Positions 45,547 to 54,294 of a DNA stretch of 64,000 nt are shown here, piece by piece. The stretch lies in assembly GCA_002441445.1 (NCBI GenBank), contig DJWC01000147.1:160027-224026 (forward strand). The letters are read 5' to 3'. The position numbers and the translations under genes were made by a program. How positions within the stretch are numbered: the first letter of the stretch is position 1; every line of letters begins with the position of its first letter. The notes under the pieces are model-generated. The model was not told the origin of the DNA and ran no database searches. It saw nothing but the letters and a program-made list of their open reading frames with translations. This stretch comes from Pusillimonas sp. UBA6240. GTDB taxonomy: Bacteria; Pseudomonadota; Gammaproteobacteria; Burkholderiales; Burkholderiaceae_B.

Positions 45547-47642
45547 CACAAGCTACATATTCTCTTGGTATTGATATTGGGGGGACCTTTACCGATATCG
45601 TCCTTTATAGCCATGATGATGCGCGGGTATTCAGCCACAAGGAACTGACTACGCCCGACGAACCCACCTGCGGTGCAATTCGCGGTATCCAGATCTTATT
45701 GGATCGAGAAGGAGTGTCGGGCGCTGAGGTCGCTCGCGTGGTGCATGCGACTACTCTTTTCACGAACGCGCTAATTGAGCGTCGCGGGGTTCAAACGGGC
45801 CTCATCACTACCGAAGGCTTCCGTGACACGCTGGAGATGCGTCGCGAATACAAGTATGACTTGTATGATCTTTTTCTTGAACTCCCTCGGCCTTTGATTC
45901 CACGTGAAGCGCGACTTGAAGCTCGTGAGCGCGTGCGTGTGGACGGGAGTGTGGACACACCGCTTGATGAAGAGTCTGTTGTGCGGGCTGCGCAGCAACT
46001 GGTTGAGCAAGGTGTTCAATCGGTCGCTATCGTCTTCCTGCATGCTCATGCAAACCCTGCGCATGAGCGTCGTGCGAGGGAAATCATCGAATCACAGTTT
46101 CCACAACTATATGTTTCGATATCCAGTGAGGTTTCTCCGCAGATACGGGAGTACGAGCGTACGTCAACGACCGCCGCAAATGCATACGTTCGACCTATCG
46201 CAGACCAGTATCTGAAGAGTATGGAAGGGCAACTGAAGTCCCTGGAGATCAAATGCCCGCTGCTGATGATGTTATCCAATGGCGGGCTGACACACGTGGG
46301 CGAGGCCCGGAAATTTCCTGTGCAACTGCTGGAGTCGGGGCCTGCAGCAGGCGCCATAGCCGCTGCTTATTTCAGCAAGCGCTCCAGCATAGCGGATGTC
46401 CTGGCGTTCGACCTGGGTGGGACAACCGCCAAGTTGGCGATTGTCAAAGGCAACAAGCCGATTCTGGCCCACAGCTTTGAAGCGGGGCGTGAAAAGCGAT
46501 TTGCGGCGGGTAGCGGCTTGCCGATCAATATTGCAACGGTGGAGCTCATTGAAATCGGCGCGGGTGGCGGTAGCATTGCGCACCTCGATAGCATGAAGTT
46601 GTTGAAAGTGGGGCCCAAGAGCGCCAGTTCCAAACCTGGCCCCGCCTGCTATGAACGCGGCGGCACGAAGCCTACGGTAACGGATGCGAATCTCTTGCTC
46701 GGGCACCTGAACCCGGATAACTTCGCTGGCGGAACGATGAGGCTGAGCACCGAAGCAGCTGAAACGGCGATTCGTTCCGTGGGAGAGGTAATGGAGATTG
46801 ACCCTCAGCAGACTTCAGATGGGATCTTATCGATCGTGAACGAGAACATGGCCGCCGCCGCGCGTGTTCACGTTGCGGAGCGCGGATTTGACGCCCATAA
46901 GTTTTCGTTGCTGGTGACTGGCGGCGGCGGCCCGCTGCATGGCTGGGACTTGGCCCGGCGTTTGGGCATCCAGCGCGTAATCTGCCCACCAGGGGCCGGC
47001 GTTGCATCCGCATTGGGGCTGTTGATCGCTCCCGCGCGCGTAGACCGTTCAGTTACCCTGGCGCGTGAACTTGATGCTGTGTCACCAGACGAACTGGAGG
47101 CGATATTCCAGAGGCTGGAGGCGGACGCCGCCAAGGTCATGGAGGTTACGATGGTCGACGGTGGCATGTACGATTACGAGCGTAGCGCAGACATCCGCTT
47201 CGTAGGGCAGGGCTTCGAGCTGCTGACACGCTTGCCTGATGGGCCCTTCACTGCGGAAACGCCTAAGCAGATTCGTAGCGCTTTTGCCACTGTCTACGGC
47301 CAGGTGTTCGGGCAAGTTCCCCCCGTCAATCATATCGAGTTGATGAACTTGCGAGTAGCCGCCATTGAGCGGCGGGCGGACAGGCCTCTGAGCCTGGAAA
47401 GCGGCAAACAAGTCTGGAAGCAAGAAAAGACGGAGCGCAAGGTCTGGATTGCATCAGAAGGCGATTGGCGTGTCGTCCCGACACTACCGCGTGAAGCCAT
47501 GCGCGAGGGCGACTCGATAGCTGGCCCTGCTGTAATCGAGGATGCTTCCTCTACCCTTGTTGTGCCCCTAGGCGCCAAAGCGTGGCGTGATGTCGCCGGC
47601 AACCTTATTGTTGATCTGCCCAACAAAATAGACGAATCATGA
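45543..47642 (+). CDS. Hydantoinase A/oxoprolinase family protein
   Basis: The 699-residue protein starts LGIDIGGTFTDIVLYS, the actin-like ATP-binding phosphate loop of HyuA. RVVHATTLFTNALIERRG, LLMMLSNGGLTHV and LAFDLGGTTAKLA follow as expected. It is the ATPase half of the HyuAB complex. Overlaps of 4 bases with HyuB and with the propeller gene place all three in one operon. Confidence 0.93.
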   Translation: MTQATYSLGIDIGGTFTDIVLYSHDDARVFSHKELTTPDEPTCGAIRGIQILLDREGVSGAEVARVVHATTLFTNALIERRGVQTGLITTEGFRDTLEMRREYKYDLYDLFLELPRPLIPREARLEARERVRVDGSVDTPLDEESVVRAAQQLVEQGVQSVAIVFLHAHANPAHERRAREIIESQFPQLYVSISSEVSPQIREYERTSTTAANAYVRPIADQYLKSMEGQLKSLEIKCPLLMMLSNGGLTHVGEARKFPVQLLESGPAAGAIAAAYFSKRSSIADVLAFDLGGTTAKLAIVKGNKPILAHSFEAGREKRFAAGSGLPINIATVELIEIGAGGGSIAHLDSMKLLKVGPKSASSKPGPACYERGGTKPTVTDANLLLGHLNPDNFAGGTMRLSTEAAETAIRSVGEVMEIDPQQTSDGILSIVNENMAAAARVHVAERGFDAHKFSLLVTGGGGPLHGWDLARRLGIQRVICPPGAGVASALGLLIAPARVDRSVTLARELDAVSPDELEAIFQRLEADAAKVMEVTMVDGGMYDYERSADIRFVGQGFELLTRLPDGPFTAETPKQIRSAFATVYGQVFGQVPPVNHIELMNLRVAAIERRADRPLSLESGKQVWKQEKTERKVWIASEGDWRVVPTLPREAMREGDSIAGPAVIEDASSTLVVPLGAKAWRDVAGNLIVDLPNKIDES

Positions 47643-48910
47643 CAGACACTTCCAGAATATCAATTGTCCGGATGGGACAAGACCGAAATCATTACTTTTT
47701 TGGCTATTACAACAAGTCCAACTGGAACCTTGCTGGCACACGCCTGCTAGGTAATCAGGTACCCTGGCGTGATGCCTACCTCACGCCTGGCCTGACCGCC
47801 AATGTGGGCTATTTCGATCTGGAAGACGATTCTCGCTATAAGGTTATCGGGAGCACACGAGCCTGGAATTGGCAAATGGGTTGCCAATTGCAGTGGGTTG
47901 GCATGAGTCGTCAGTCTCAGGTTGTCTATAACATTCGCACCGAAGATGCTGCGGCACGATATCCATATTTCGGGTCGGAGATCTACGACATAGAAACGGG
48001 AGGCCGGCGACAGTTGCCGATTCCGATATATGTCGCAGCACCTAATGGAGAATGGGCGCTGAGTGTAGACTATCGACGCCTGTATGTCACTCACGAGACC
48101 ATCGGCTACAGCTGTGACCGATACAAGCCGCAGCTTGATAACTGTCCAGCCGATGATGGGATTTACCGTCTGGAACTCGGTTCAGGCGAATATAAGCTAT
48201 TGGTCAGCTATGCTGATTTGGCAAGCTTCCATCCGCGAGATTCCATGCGGAAGGCTATCCATTGGGTAAGTCATATAGAGGTGAATCCTTCTTCGAGCCG
48301 TGTACTCTTCCTGCACCGATGGACTGAACGCGTCAAGGACGAGACATGTTTCCTGCATCGCTTGATTACGATGAATCCCGATGGCTCTGACTTACGGCTG
48401 CTAGAGTGTTCGGATCACCCATTGCCTCAGTTGGCGGAGGACTTCGACCCGACAAAAGTAGGCACGTTCGATTACGAAAAATCAGAGTGGCAGATTTCCC
48501 ATCCCCTTTGGCGTAATGATAGAGAGATCATTGTTTGGGGGCCTCACAAAGGCCGGATCCACTATCACCTGTACGAGGGCTGCAATAATGGCGCTGTTAC
48601 AGCAGTGGGCAAAAGGGTATTGACCGAAAATGGCCATATGACCTTCTCGCCCGCCAATCAACGCTGGCTGCTCAGCGATACATACCCAGACAGCCAGACC
48701 CACGAGCGCGTACTTTTCCTGTTTGATATGGAAACCGGCAAGCGCCATGACTTGGGGTCATTCTATGCCGACCCGTCATTAAGCAAAGAAAATCGTTGCG
48801 ACCTACACCCACGCTGGCGGGCCGACGGGCGGGCGGTGTGCATTGATTCGGTACATGAGCACGATAGGAATATGTACATCCTCGATGTATCGAGCATTGT
48901 CGGCGAATGA
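47639..48910 (+). CDS. Oligogalacturonate-lyase-like beta-propeller protein
   Basis: The 423-residue protein has a repeated strand pattern with Asp/Trp-rich blades and the ending RCDLHPRWRADGRAVCIDSVHEHDRNMYILDVS, which I associate with the oligogalacturonate lyase / TolB-like propeller group (usual length 380-430). His and Glu residues in that tail are candidate Mn ligands. There is no signal peptide, so it is cytoplasmic. Pectin-related genes are absent, and the gene overlaps HyuA by 4 bases. Its true substrate is therefore likely different; a lyase or carbohydrate-acid role is possible but not shown. Confidence 0.65.
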   Translation: MTDTSRISIVRMGQDRNHYFFGYYNKSNWNLAGTRLLGNQVPWRDAYLTPGLTANVGYFDLEDDSRYKVIGSTRAWNWQMGCQLQWVGMSRQSQVVYNIRTEDAAARYPYFGSEIYDIETGGRRQLPIPIYVAAPNGEWALSVDYRRLYVTHETIGYSCDRYKPQLDNCPADDGIYRLELGSGEYKLLVSYADLASFHPRDSMRKAIHWVSHIEVNPSSSRVLFLHRWTERVKDETCFLHRLITMNPDGSDLRLLECSDHPLPQLAEDFDPTKVGTFDYEKSEWQISHPLWRNDREIIVWGPHKGRIHYHLYEGCNNGAVTAVGKRVLTENGHMTFSPANQRWLLSDTYPDSQTHERVLFLFDMETGKRHDLGSFYADPSLSKENRCDLHPRWRADGRAVCIDSVHEHDRNMYILDVSSIVGE

Positions 48911-49055
48911 GTGCCGCCGCTATCCATTGGGCGCTTGGATATTGGCGCTGAGAAAGGAAGCGTGATGGCTAGGCATGGCGGTTCCGAGGGTTATGTTTGG
49001 CCTGAATGCTGCGTTCTTGCACCATAGCGGACTACGTTATAGTCAGGGAGAACGT

Positions 49056-49097
49056 ATCGATAGCATAAGAGGCATTTCATGCAACCGTGCTATCGAT
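49056..49097. promoter_or_regulatory. Inverted repeat ahead of LysR gene
   Basis: ATCGATAGCA (49056-49065) and TGCTATCGAT (49088-49097) are exact complements separated by 22 bases. Each arm holds the palindrome ATCGAT, the two centres lying 36 bases apart. It lies 34-75 bases upstream of the LysR start at 49131 and may be an autoregulatory or structural element. Confidence 0.4.
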
Positions 49098-49130
49098 GCA
49101 TAGACTTGAACTATCGTCAGGCTAGAACCC

Positions 49131-50042
49131 ATGTCACGCCCATTATCATTCCAGCAGATCGAGGCGTTCCGGGCGGTCGTACTTACAGGTACGACGGTCG
49201 CAGCGGCCCGCATGCTTCACACTACGCAGCCGACTATCAGTAGGCTGCTTGGCCAGGCTCAGAGCGCCACGGGCCTGCAATTGTTGACCAATGACCGAGG
49301 CCGTCTCAAACTGACCCGGGAGGGCCAACACCTATTTGAAATCATTCAGGTCAATTTTCAAGGATTTGAACGTATCGAGAAGGCTGCTGCGGCTTTACGA
49401 GAGTCGGGTGCCGGCGTATTCCGAATAGCAGCTACGCCATCTTTGGGGCAGAGCTTGTTGCCAGTCGCCATGGAGCGGTTTGCTCGCCGATATCCGCACA
49501 TCCGGTTCAATGTACAAACCCTTGGTGGCAGGCAGATAGAGGAAGGGCTTCGGCTCGGGCTCTACGACATTGCTGTAACAAACAAGATGATTGAAGGGCC
49601 TGAATTCGACGTCACAGAGGTGCATCGTGCCGATGCTGTTTGTGTTGCCGCAGTCAATCACCGCTTTTCCGAGCTACAAGCTGTTGATCTGCCTTGCTTG
49701 TCGGATCAAGTCCTAATAAGCCTTCCGAGTTACGACGCCCTGGAGATGGCATTGCGCGATGCCTTCACAAACGCAGGCATTGCGTGTCCTACGACGATCG
49801 AGACGACTTATACATCGTCAATCTGTACGTTTGCCGCGCGTGGCCTCGGTGTAGGGGTCATTAACCCTTATATGGCTTTCGTATTCAAGGACCGTCTCTG
49901 CATACGGCCTTTTCGACCAAAGCTCCCAGTGACAACCTATGTGGCCTTTGCCAGGTTTTCTCCGGCATCAGAGCTGGCTCAAATTTTTTTTGAGGAGCTT
50001 GTCGAGCTATGCAAGGTTGATTGGTACATGGCTGAAGAGTAA
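49131..50042 (+). CDS. LysR-family transcriptional regulator
   Basis: The 303-residue protein begins LSFQQIEAFRAVVLTGTTVAAARMLHTTQPTISRLLGQ, the LysR winged helix at residues 4-62, and continues with a binding-protein-like effector domain. It is downstream of the Bug/HyuB/HyuA/propeller operon in the same orientation, separated by 220 bases. It probably controls that operon, with a ligand related to its substrate. Confidence 0.92.
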   Translation: MSRPLSFQQIEAFRAVVLTGTTVAAARMLHTTQPTISRLLGQAQSATGLQLLTNDRGRLKLTREGQHLFEIIQVNFQGFERIEKAAAALRESGAGVFRIAATPSLGQSLLPVAMERFARRYPHIRFNVQTLGGRQIEEGLRLGLYDIAVTNKMIEGPEFDVTEVHRADAVCVAAVNHRFSELQAVDLPCLSDQVLISLPSYDALEMALRDAFTNAGIACPTTIETTYTSSICTFAARGLGVGVINPYMAFVFKDRLCIRPFRPKLPVTTYVAFARFSPASELAQIFFEELVELCKVDWYMAEE

Positions 50043-50055
50043 GAGTAAAGTTGGC

Positions 50056-50193
50056 AAGGCTAGTGCGACGCTCCCCGTCGCGCCATCGGCGTCGCACTTG
50101 GTACACCCACATACGGCTGGCCTCAAAACGCCGCGCGATTGCACTGGGTCTATCGCCTCGCTCCAATGCGCGCAGCGCCTCGGTTCGGCTTTC
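50056..50193 (-). pseudogene. Remnant of an IS630-family transposase helix-turn-helix
   Basis: On the minus strand a frame reads ESRTEALRALERGDRPSA, then IARRFEASRMWVYQVRRRWRD and GERRTSL. This is the N-terminal HTH of IS630-type transposases (LERGDRPSEIARRFEVSRMWVYQV pattern as I know it). No Met precedes it in a credible position, the flanking sequence is unrelated and the DDE domain is absent, so only a fragment of about 46 residues survives. It lies between the LysR stop and the DUF2478 gene. Confidence 0.6.
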
Positions 50194-50303
50194 GCATGCT
50201 TGTATCGGCCCCAGTACAACCCAAAACCTATTATGCGGAATACTTGGGCGGGCTTGCAGCGAGCGTCGGGTATCTATTCACTTATGTTTGAATCAAGCTC
50301 GAT

Positions 50304-50810
50304 TTATCCATTCACCGTACGCCACCACTGCGCAATGGACGCCTGATCGCCCGTCAGCCAGGTAGCGGCCGGGGCGAATGCATGCCAGGCTTCATGATGC
50401 TTGGCGGAGACAGTCGTCAGCAGCGGCTTGCGCGCGGCAATCGCCGCCTGGAATACCGGCCAAAGCCCTCCTTCCATGGCTTCGAGCTTGCCGAATTTGC
50501 TGACGACCACGATATCGGCCGCGGGTATTTGGCCAAGCAGGTTGGCGCCGGCATCTTCCAGTCCTGCCGCATCAAGGTGACAGATGGTATCGGCGGGCGG
50601 GGTTTCAAGCTGGATGGAGAATGCTTTTCCAGAGACGATATCGCGCAGGAAGCCCGCGCTGCACACGCTTTCGCCCCGATTGTTTTCGGCCAGGACACCG
50701 ACGACCTTGATGCCGGCTGCGCGCCATGCGGCGACTGCATCCGACAAGCATGCCTGCGCATCCAGATCCTCGCGATTGGCAATGGCGGCAATGTTGTTTG
50801 AATGGGGCAT
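50304..50810 (-). CDS. DUF2478 family protein (NTPase-like)
   Basis: The 168-residue protein is started at ATG 50810 (MPHSNNIAAIAN); a TTG at 50834 is possible. The tail DIVVVSKFGKLEAMEGG resembles the strand/loop of NTPase-like DUF2478 proteins found near molybdate or sulfur metabolism genes. A classical Walker A is not visible. It is divergent from the rhodanese/transporter operon. The function is unknown; a link to sulfur-compound handling is only contextual. Confidence 0.7.
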   Translation of the reverse strand: MPHSNNIAAIANREDLDAQACLSDAVAAWRAAGIKVVGVLAENNRGESVCSAGFLRDIVSGKAFSIQLETPPADTICHLDAAGLEDAGANLLGQIPAADIVVVSKFGKLEAMEGGLWPVFQAAIAARKPLLTTVSAKHHEAWHAFAPAATWLTGDQASIAQWWRTVNG

Positions 50811-51082
50811 TGGTCTAGCGGGCTTTCGGGCCAAATATCAATTGGGCGCGGACACTTACAGACGCTATTGTGTCACTATCGCGACGCGGTGGATAGCATT
50901 CAGCCTTGCGATATTCCTCGTTTTGGTTCGCCCTGGAGCGCGAGGCTCGCATTGACGCGCGTCGTCGGGCCTGCCTCGCACTTAATTCCTTATTATTATA
51001 AGAAAACAATAAAATAATCTATATGTTTATATAAAAATTTGGGAAAATGGCCAGGTTGCTTCCTTTTTTGTAGCGGCCAGAC

Positions 51083-52030
51083 ATGAATACCCTCTTATCC
51101 TTTGCCTCTGCCATTGCAGCTATAGTCATCGGCACCGCCAGCCAGGCGGCGCCGTTGCTGACACCCGCGGAACTTGATGGCATCCGCGGTGACGCGGCGG
51201 TGCGCGTTATCGATATTCGGCCGCCCGACGTGTATGGCGCTCAGCATATTCCGGGCGCACTGAACGCGCCTTATGGTTCCTGGCGTGGCCCGGCCAATAA
51301 TCCCGGCCAATTGCCGCCGCTGGAAAAACTGACGGCGCTGGTGCAGGGCCTGGGACTGGACGAAAACACGCATGCGGTGGTGGTTTCCTCTGGCGCCGAC
51401 GCGACGGACTTTGGCGCCTCCGCGCGTGTCTACTGGACCTTGAAATATCTGGGGTTGACCAATTTGTCGATTTTGAATGGCGGCGTCAAGGCTTGGGCCG
51501 ATGCGGGATTGCCGCAGGACAAAAGCGTGGCGACAGTGGCCGCCAGCCAGTACAAGCCCGTGCTGAACCAGGCGCTTATCGCGACCAAAGAGTACGTCCA
51601 GTCCCAGATCGACAGCCCGCAAACCCGCTTGGTGGATGCACGCCCGAACAAGTTCTTCCTGGGCGAGACCAAGGCGCCGACCGCCAGTACGCCCGGTACC
51701 ATTCACAATGCCATCAATCTCGAACACGACAAGTGGTTCAAGCCGGGCACGTCCGTATTCGTTTCGACCGAAGAGGCCAAGCAAATTGCAGCTCGTGAAT
51801 TGAGCAAGCCCTCTGAAGAGACCATCTCCTTTTGCAATACCGGACACTGGGCGGCGACTGACTGGTTTGCGCTGTCGGAAGTGGTGGGGCAAAAGAACGT
51901 TAAACTGTATCCCGCTTCCCTGGCTGAATGGACACAATCGCCCACGCCGCTACCCATGGATAACGTACCCGGGCGCGGCGAGCAGCTACTGAACAAACTC
52001 AAGGGCATTCTAGGCCAAGCAATTTTCTGA
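51083..52030 (+). CDS. Periplasmic rhodanese-type sulfurtransferase
   Basis: The 315-residue protein has a signal peptide at residues 1-22 (ending SQAA) and two rhodanese domains, about 26-145 and 165-290. The second carries the active loop FCNTGHWAATDW with Cys251; the first has Ser in the corresponding place (VVSSGADATDF), as is normal for the inactive domain. The enzyme transfers sulfur from thiosulfate or persulfide to an acceptor outside the cytoplasm. It is 9 bases upstream of the YeeE/YedE transporter gene. Confidence 0.9.
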   Translation: MNTLLSFASAIAAIVIGTASQAAPLLTPAELDGIRGDAAVRVIDIRPPDVYGAQHIPGALNAPYGSWRGPANNPGQLPPLEKLTALVQGLGLDENTHAVVVSSGADATDFGASARVYWTLKYLGLTNLSILNGGVKAWADAGLPQDKSVATVAASQYKPVLNQALIATKEYVQSQIDSPQTRLVDARPNKFFLGETKAPTASTPGTIHNAINLEHDKWFKPGTSVFVSTEEAKQIAARELSKPSEETISFCNTGHWAATDWFALSEVVGQKNVKLYPASLAEWTQSPTPLPMDNVPGRGEQLLNKLKGILGQAIF

Positions 52031-52039
52031 TCCGTCTCT

Positions 52040-53125
52040 ATGAAACGCTTTCCGCTTGCGGCCGTCATGGCCGCATTTTTTGTATTCCTGGTCTGGTTCG
52101 TCTCCCTGCGTCAGGCTGTTTTGTTTCTGATCGGCATAGGCATGGGCAGTGTGCTGGCGGGAGCCCGTTTCGGGTTTACCACCGGCTGGCGTCGCCTGAT
52201 TGAACACCGGGATCCCAGCGGCGTATTGGCGCAGCTGTTTCTGCTCGTCCTTGCCGCAGCGGTGTCCATACCTTTGTTGGCCGCATATCCCACCGATCTG
52301 GGCGCTGCCTTGGGGCCGCCGAGCATCAGCCTTCTTGTAGGGGCTTTTATCTTCGGCGCCAGCATGCAGGTTGCGGACGGCTGCGGTTCCGGAACCTTGT
52401 ATAAGGCGGGGATGGGCGTGCCATTGAATATGGCCATTTTGCCTGTCTTTGCGTTTGGCAGTTTCCTGGGTTCGGCGCAACTGGATCAGTGGCTGCAATT
52501 GGGGGCGATCAAACCGGTGGGATTGGTCACCGAATACGGGCCATTACCCGCTTTTCTCCTGACCTTGGCCGGGTTGGCGGTCTTTGCCATCGCCGCGATG
52601 GCCTGGGCGGGCAAGTCGGCGCGCTGGTTCGATCGGAAGCTGTTCATCGGCGCCGCCTTGCTGGCGGTATTGGCGGTGCTGAACCTGGTGGTGGCGGGCC
52701 AGCCCTGGGGCGTCGTGTATGGCTTTGGACTGTGGTTTGGCAAAATCGCCACAGCGGCCGGCGTATTCGACCCCGCGACCAATCCCTTTTGGAGCCAACC
52801 GGTAAATATGGCGAATCTTTCGCAGTCGGTATTCATGGATGTCACGTCCATCACGAATATCGGCATACTGGCGGGCGCCCTGTATATTGCGGCGCGCAAA
52901 TCATCGTCGTCCAAAGCGTCGACACCGCTGACGAACACGCAATGGATTATCGGGATCGTGGCCGGATTCTTATTGGGCTATAGCTCGCGCTTGGCCTTTG
53001 GCTGCAATATTGGCGCGATGGTTAGCGGCATCTCGACCGGCAGTCTTCATGGCTGGATCTGGGTACCCATGGCATTCCTGGGTTCGCTGATTGGCGTGCG
53101 CGTGCGCCGCCATTTTCAGTTCTGA
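52040..53125 (+). CDS. YeeE/YedE family (TsuA-like) sulfur-compound transporter
   Basis: The 361-residue membrane protein has about nine to ten helices and the two cysteine motifs of this family, DGCGSGTLYKAGMG near residue 114 and FGCNIGAMVSG near residue 325. Members move thiosulfate or other sulfur species across the inner membrane. It follows the periplasmic rhodanese gene and precedes a one-helix protein. The pair suggests thiosulfate or sulfane-sulfur uptake. Confidence 0.9.
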   Translation: MKRFPLAAVMAAFFVFLVWFVSLRQAVLFLIGIGMGSVLAGARFGFTTGWRRLIEHRDPSGVLAQLFLLVLAAAVSIPLLAAYPTDLGAALGPPSISLLVGAFIFGASMQVADGCGSGTLYKAGMGVPLNMAILPVFAFGSFLGSAQLDQWLQLGAIKPVGLVTEYGPLPAFLLTLAGLAVFAIAAMAWAGKSARWFDRKLFIGAALLAVLAVLNLVVAGQPWGVVYGFGLWFGKIATAAGVFDPATNPFWSQPVNMANLSQSVFMDVTSITNIGILAGALYIAARKSSSSKASTPLTNTQWIIGIVAGFLLGYSSRLAFGCNIGAMVSGISTGSLHGWIWVPMAFLGSLIGVRVRRHFQF

Positions 53126-53138
53126 TATCGGAGGCGTC

Positions 53139-53303
53139 ATGAAAAATCCGATACTTTTTATCGCTTTCTGGATAGCGCTGCTTGGTTTTTTTGCGTGGGA
53201 CTGGGTAGGGTCCGATCCCGTCAATGTCCATTTGGAGCCGCCGCTGATCGCGGCGGGTTCGGGACGGGCTCCTTCCGGAGGGCATTGCGCCTCAACGTTT
53301 TGA
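53139..53303 (+). CDS. 54-residue single-helix membrane protein
   Basis: The short frame starts at ATG 53139 behind GGAGG (53130-53134), 13 bases after the YeeE/YedE stop. It encodes one hydrophobic segment (ILFIAFWIALLGFFAWDWVG) and a short hydrophilic tail. The strong ribosome site and tight spacing support expression. The function is unknown; it may be an accessory subunit of the transporter. Confidence 0.6.
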   Translation: MKNPILFIAFWIALLGFFAWDWVGSDPVNVHLEPPLIAAGSGRAPSGGHCASTF

Positions 53304-53305
53304 AA

Positions 53306-54217
53306 TCACCGCTTCGCCAGCAGCGCCGCCATGAACGCAAGCGCGTTCGGGTTCTTCCCTCGAACGGGGCGTGCCACGACCAGCTGCGCGACGGGGCCCG
53401 GCGCGGGTTCGATCGCATGGAAGCGCAGTACCTGCGGCTTCGTGCTTTCCATCGAGCGCGGGACGAGGGCCGCGCCCACGCCGGCTTCCACCAAGGTTAG
53501 GATGGACGGAAGCCGGCTCCACTGGACGACGCGCGCGTCGTGCAGTACGCCGGAAAGCAAGGTTTCAAACAACTGCGCGAGGTAAGGCGAATGCGTAGTG
53601 TCGTAGCCAATGAGCGGGTGCTGTAGCACTTGCTTGAGCGAGACCGACCCGCCGGGCAGGCCGTGCTCCCGCCGCGTCACGAAGCATAGGGGCTCGGCAT
53701 GGACCACGGCCATCTCTATTGACTCGTGTTCTTTCACAGGCCGCATCAGCGCCACGTCTAGCCTTCCGTAGCTCAGTTCTTCCCATAGTTGCACGGAATC
53801 CATCTCTCGCAAATCCAGCGCTACGCTGGGATGGCTGTGCCGAAAGGCATGCAAGGATTCCACCAGCGGCGATGACGCGGCCGTGGGCGAAATCCCAATC
53901 GACAAGGTGCCGCCTGCCCCGCGGGCCAGCTCACGCACGCTGGCAAGCATGTAACCCATATCCACGGTAATACGCCGGGCGTGCTCGTACATCAGGGCTC
54001 CGGCCGGCGTCAGCCGCACGGAACGCGTAGTGCGCTCGAACAGCGGCGAACCCACCATGTCTTCCAGTTGGCGGATGCGGCGGCTCAGAGGCGGTTGGCT
54101 AATGCAGAGGCGCTCCGCCGCGCGCGCAAAATTCAGCTCCTCGGCGACAGCGCAAAATGCGGACAGCAAGGCGCCGTCCAATTTGATTATGTCCGAAATG
54201 GTATTAATCTGCCGCAT
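53306..54217 (-). CDS. LysR-family transcriptional regulator
   Basis: The 303-residue protein is started at ATG 54217 (MRQINTISDIIKLDG); the longer frame to 54274 would nearly touch the divergent amidase gene. The HTH is in AVAEELNFARAAERLCISQPPLSRRIRQLE, about residues 20-50. The effector domain follows. It is divergent from the amidase/Bug operon, which is its likely target. Confidence 0.92.
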   Translation of the reverse strand: MRQINTISDIIKLDGALLSAFCAVAEELNFARAAERLCISQPPLSRRIRQLEDMVGSPLFERTTRSVRLTPAGALMYEHARRITVDMGYMLASVRELARGAGGTLSIGISPTAASSPLVESLHAFRHSHPSVALDLREMDSVQLWEELSYGRLDVALMRPVKEHESIEMAVVHAEPLCFVTRREHGLPGGSVSLKQVLQHPLIGYDTTHSPYLAQLFETLLSGVLHDARVVQWSRLPSILTLVEAGVGAALVPRSMESTKPQVLRFHAIEPAPGPVAQLVVARPVRGKNPNALAFMAALLAKR

Positions 54218-54294
54218 ATTTTGAATTGGGCCGGGAATAATGCCGCAGCTTACCATGCAGCCGATGTCACGCACACCGCTTGGAAAAAGGAGTC

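Noticed and set aside
47639..48910. Naming the propeller protein a pectin-degrading oligogalacturonate lyase
   Set aside because: Only the fold and tail motif support it; no pectin genes, signal peptide or porin are nearby, so only likeness is claimed.
50941..50970. GACGCGCGTC palindrome in the DUF2478/rhodanese gap
   Set aside because: Ten GC-rich bases are expected by chance at this composition; no flanking symmetry.
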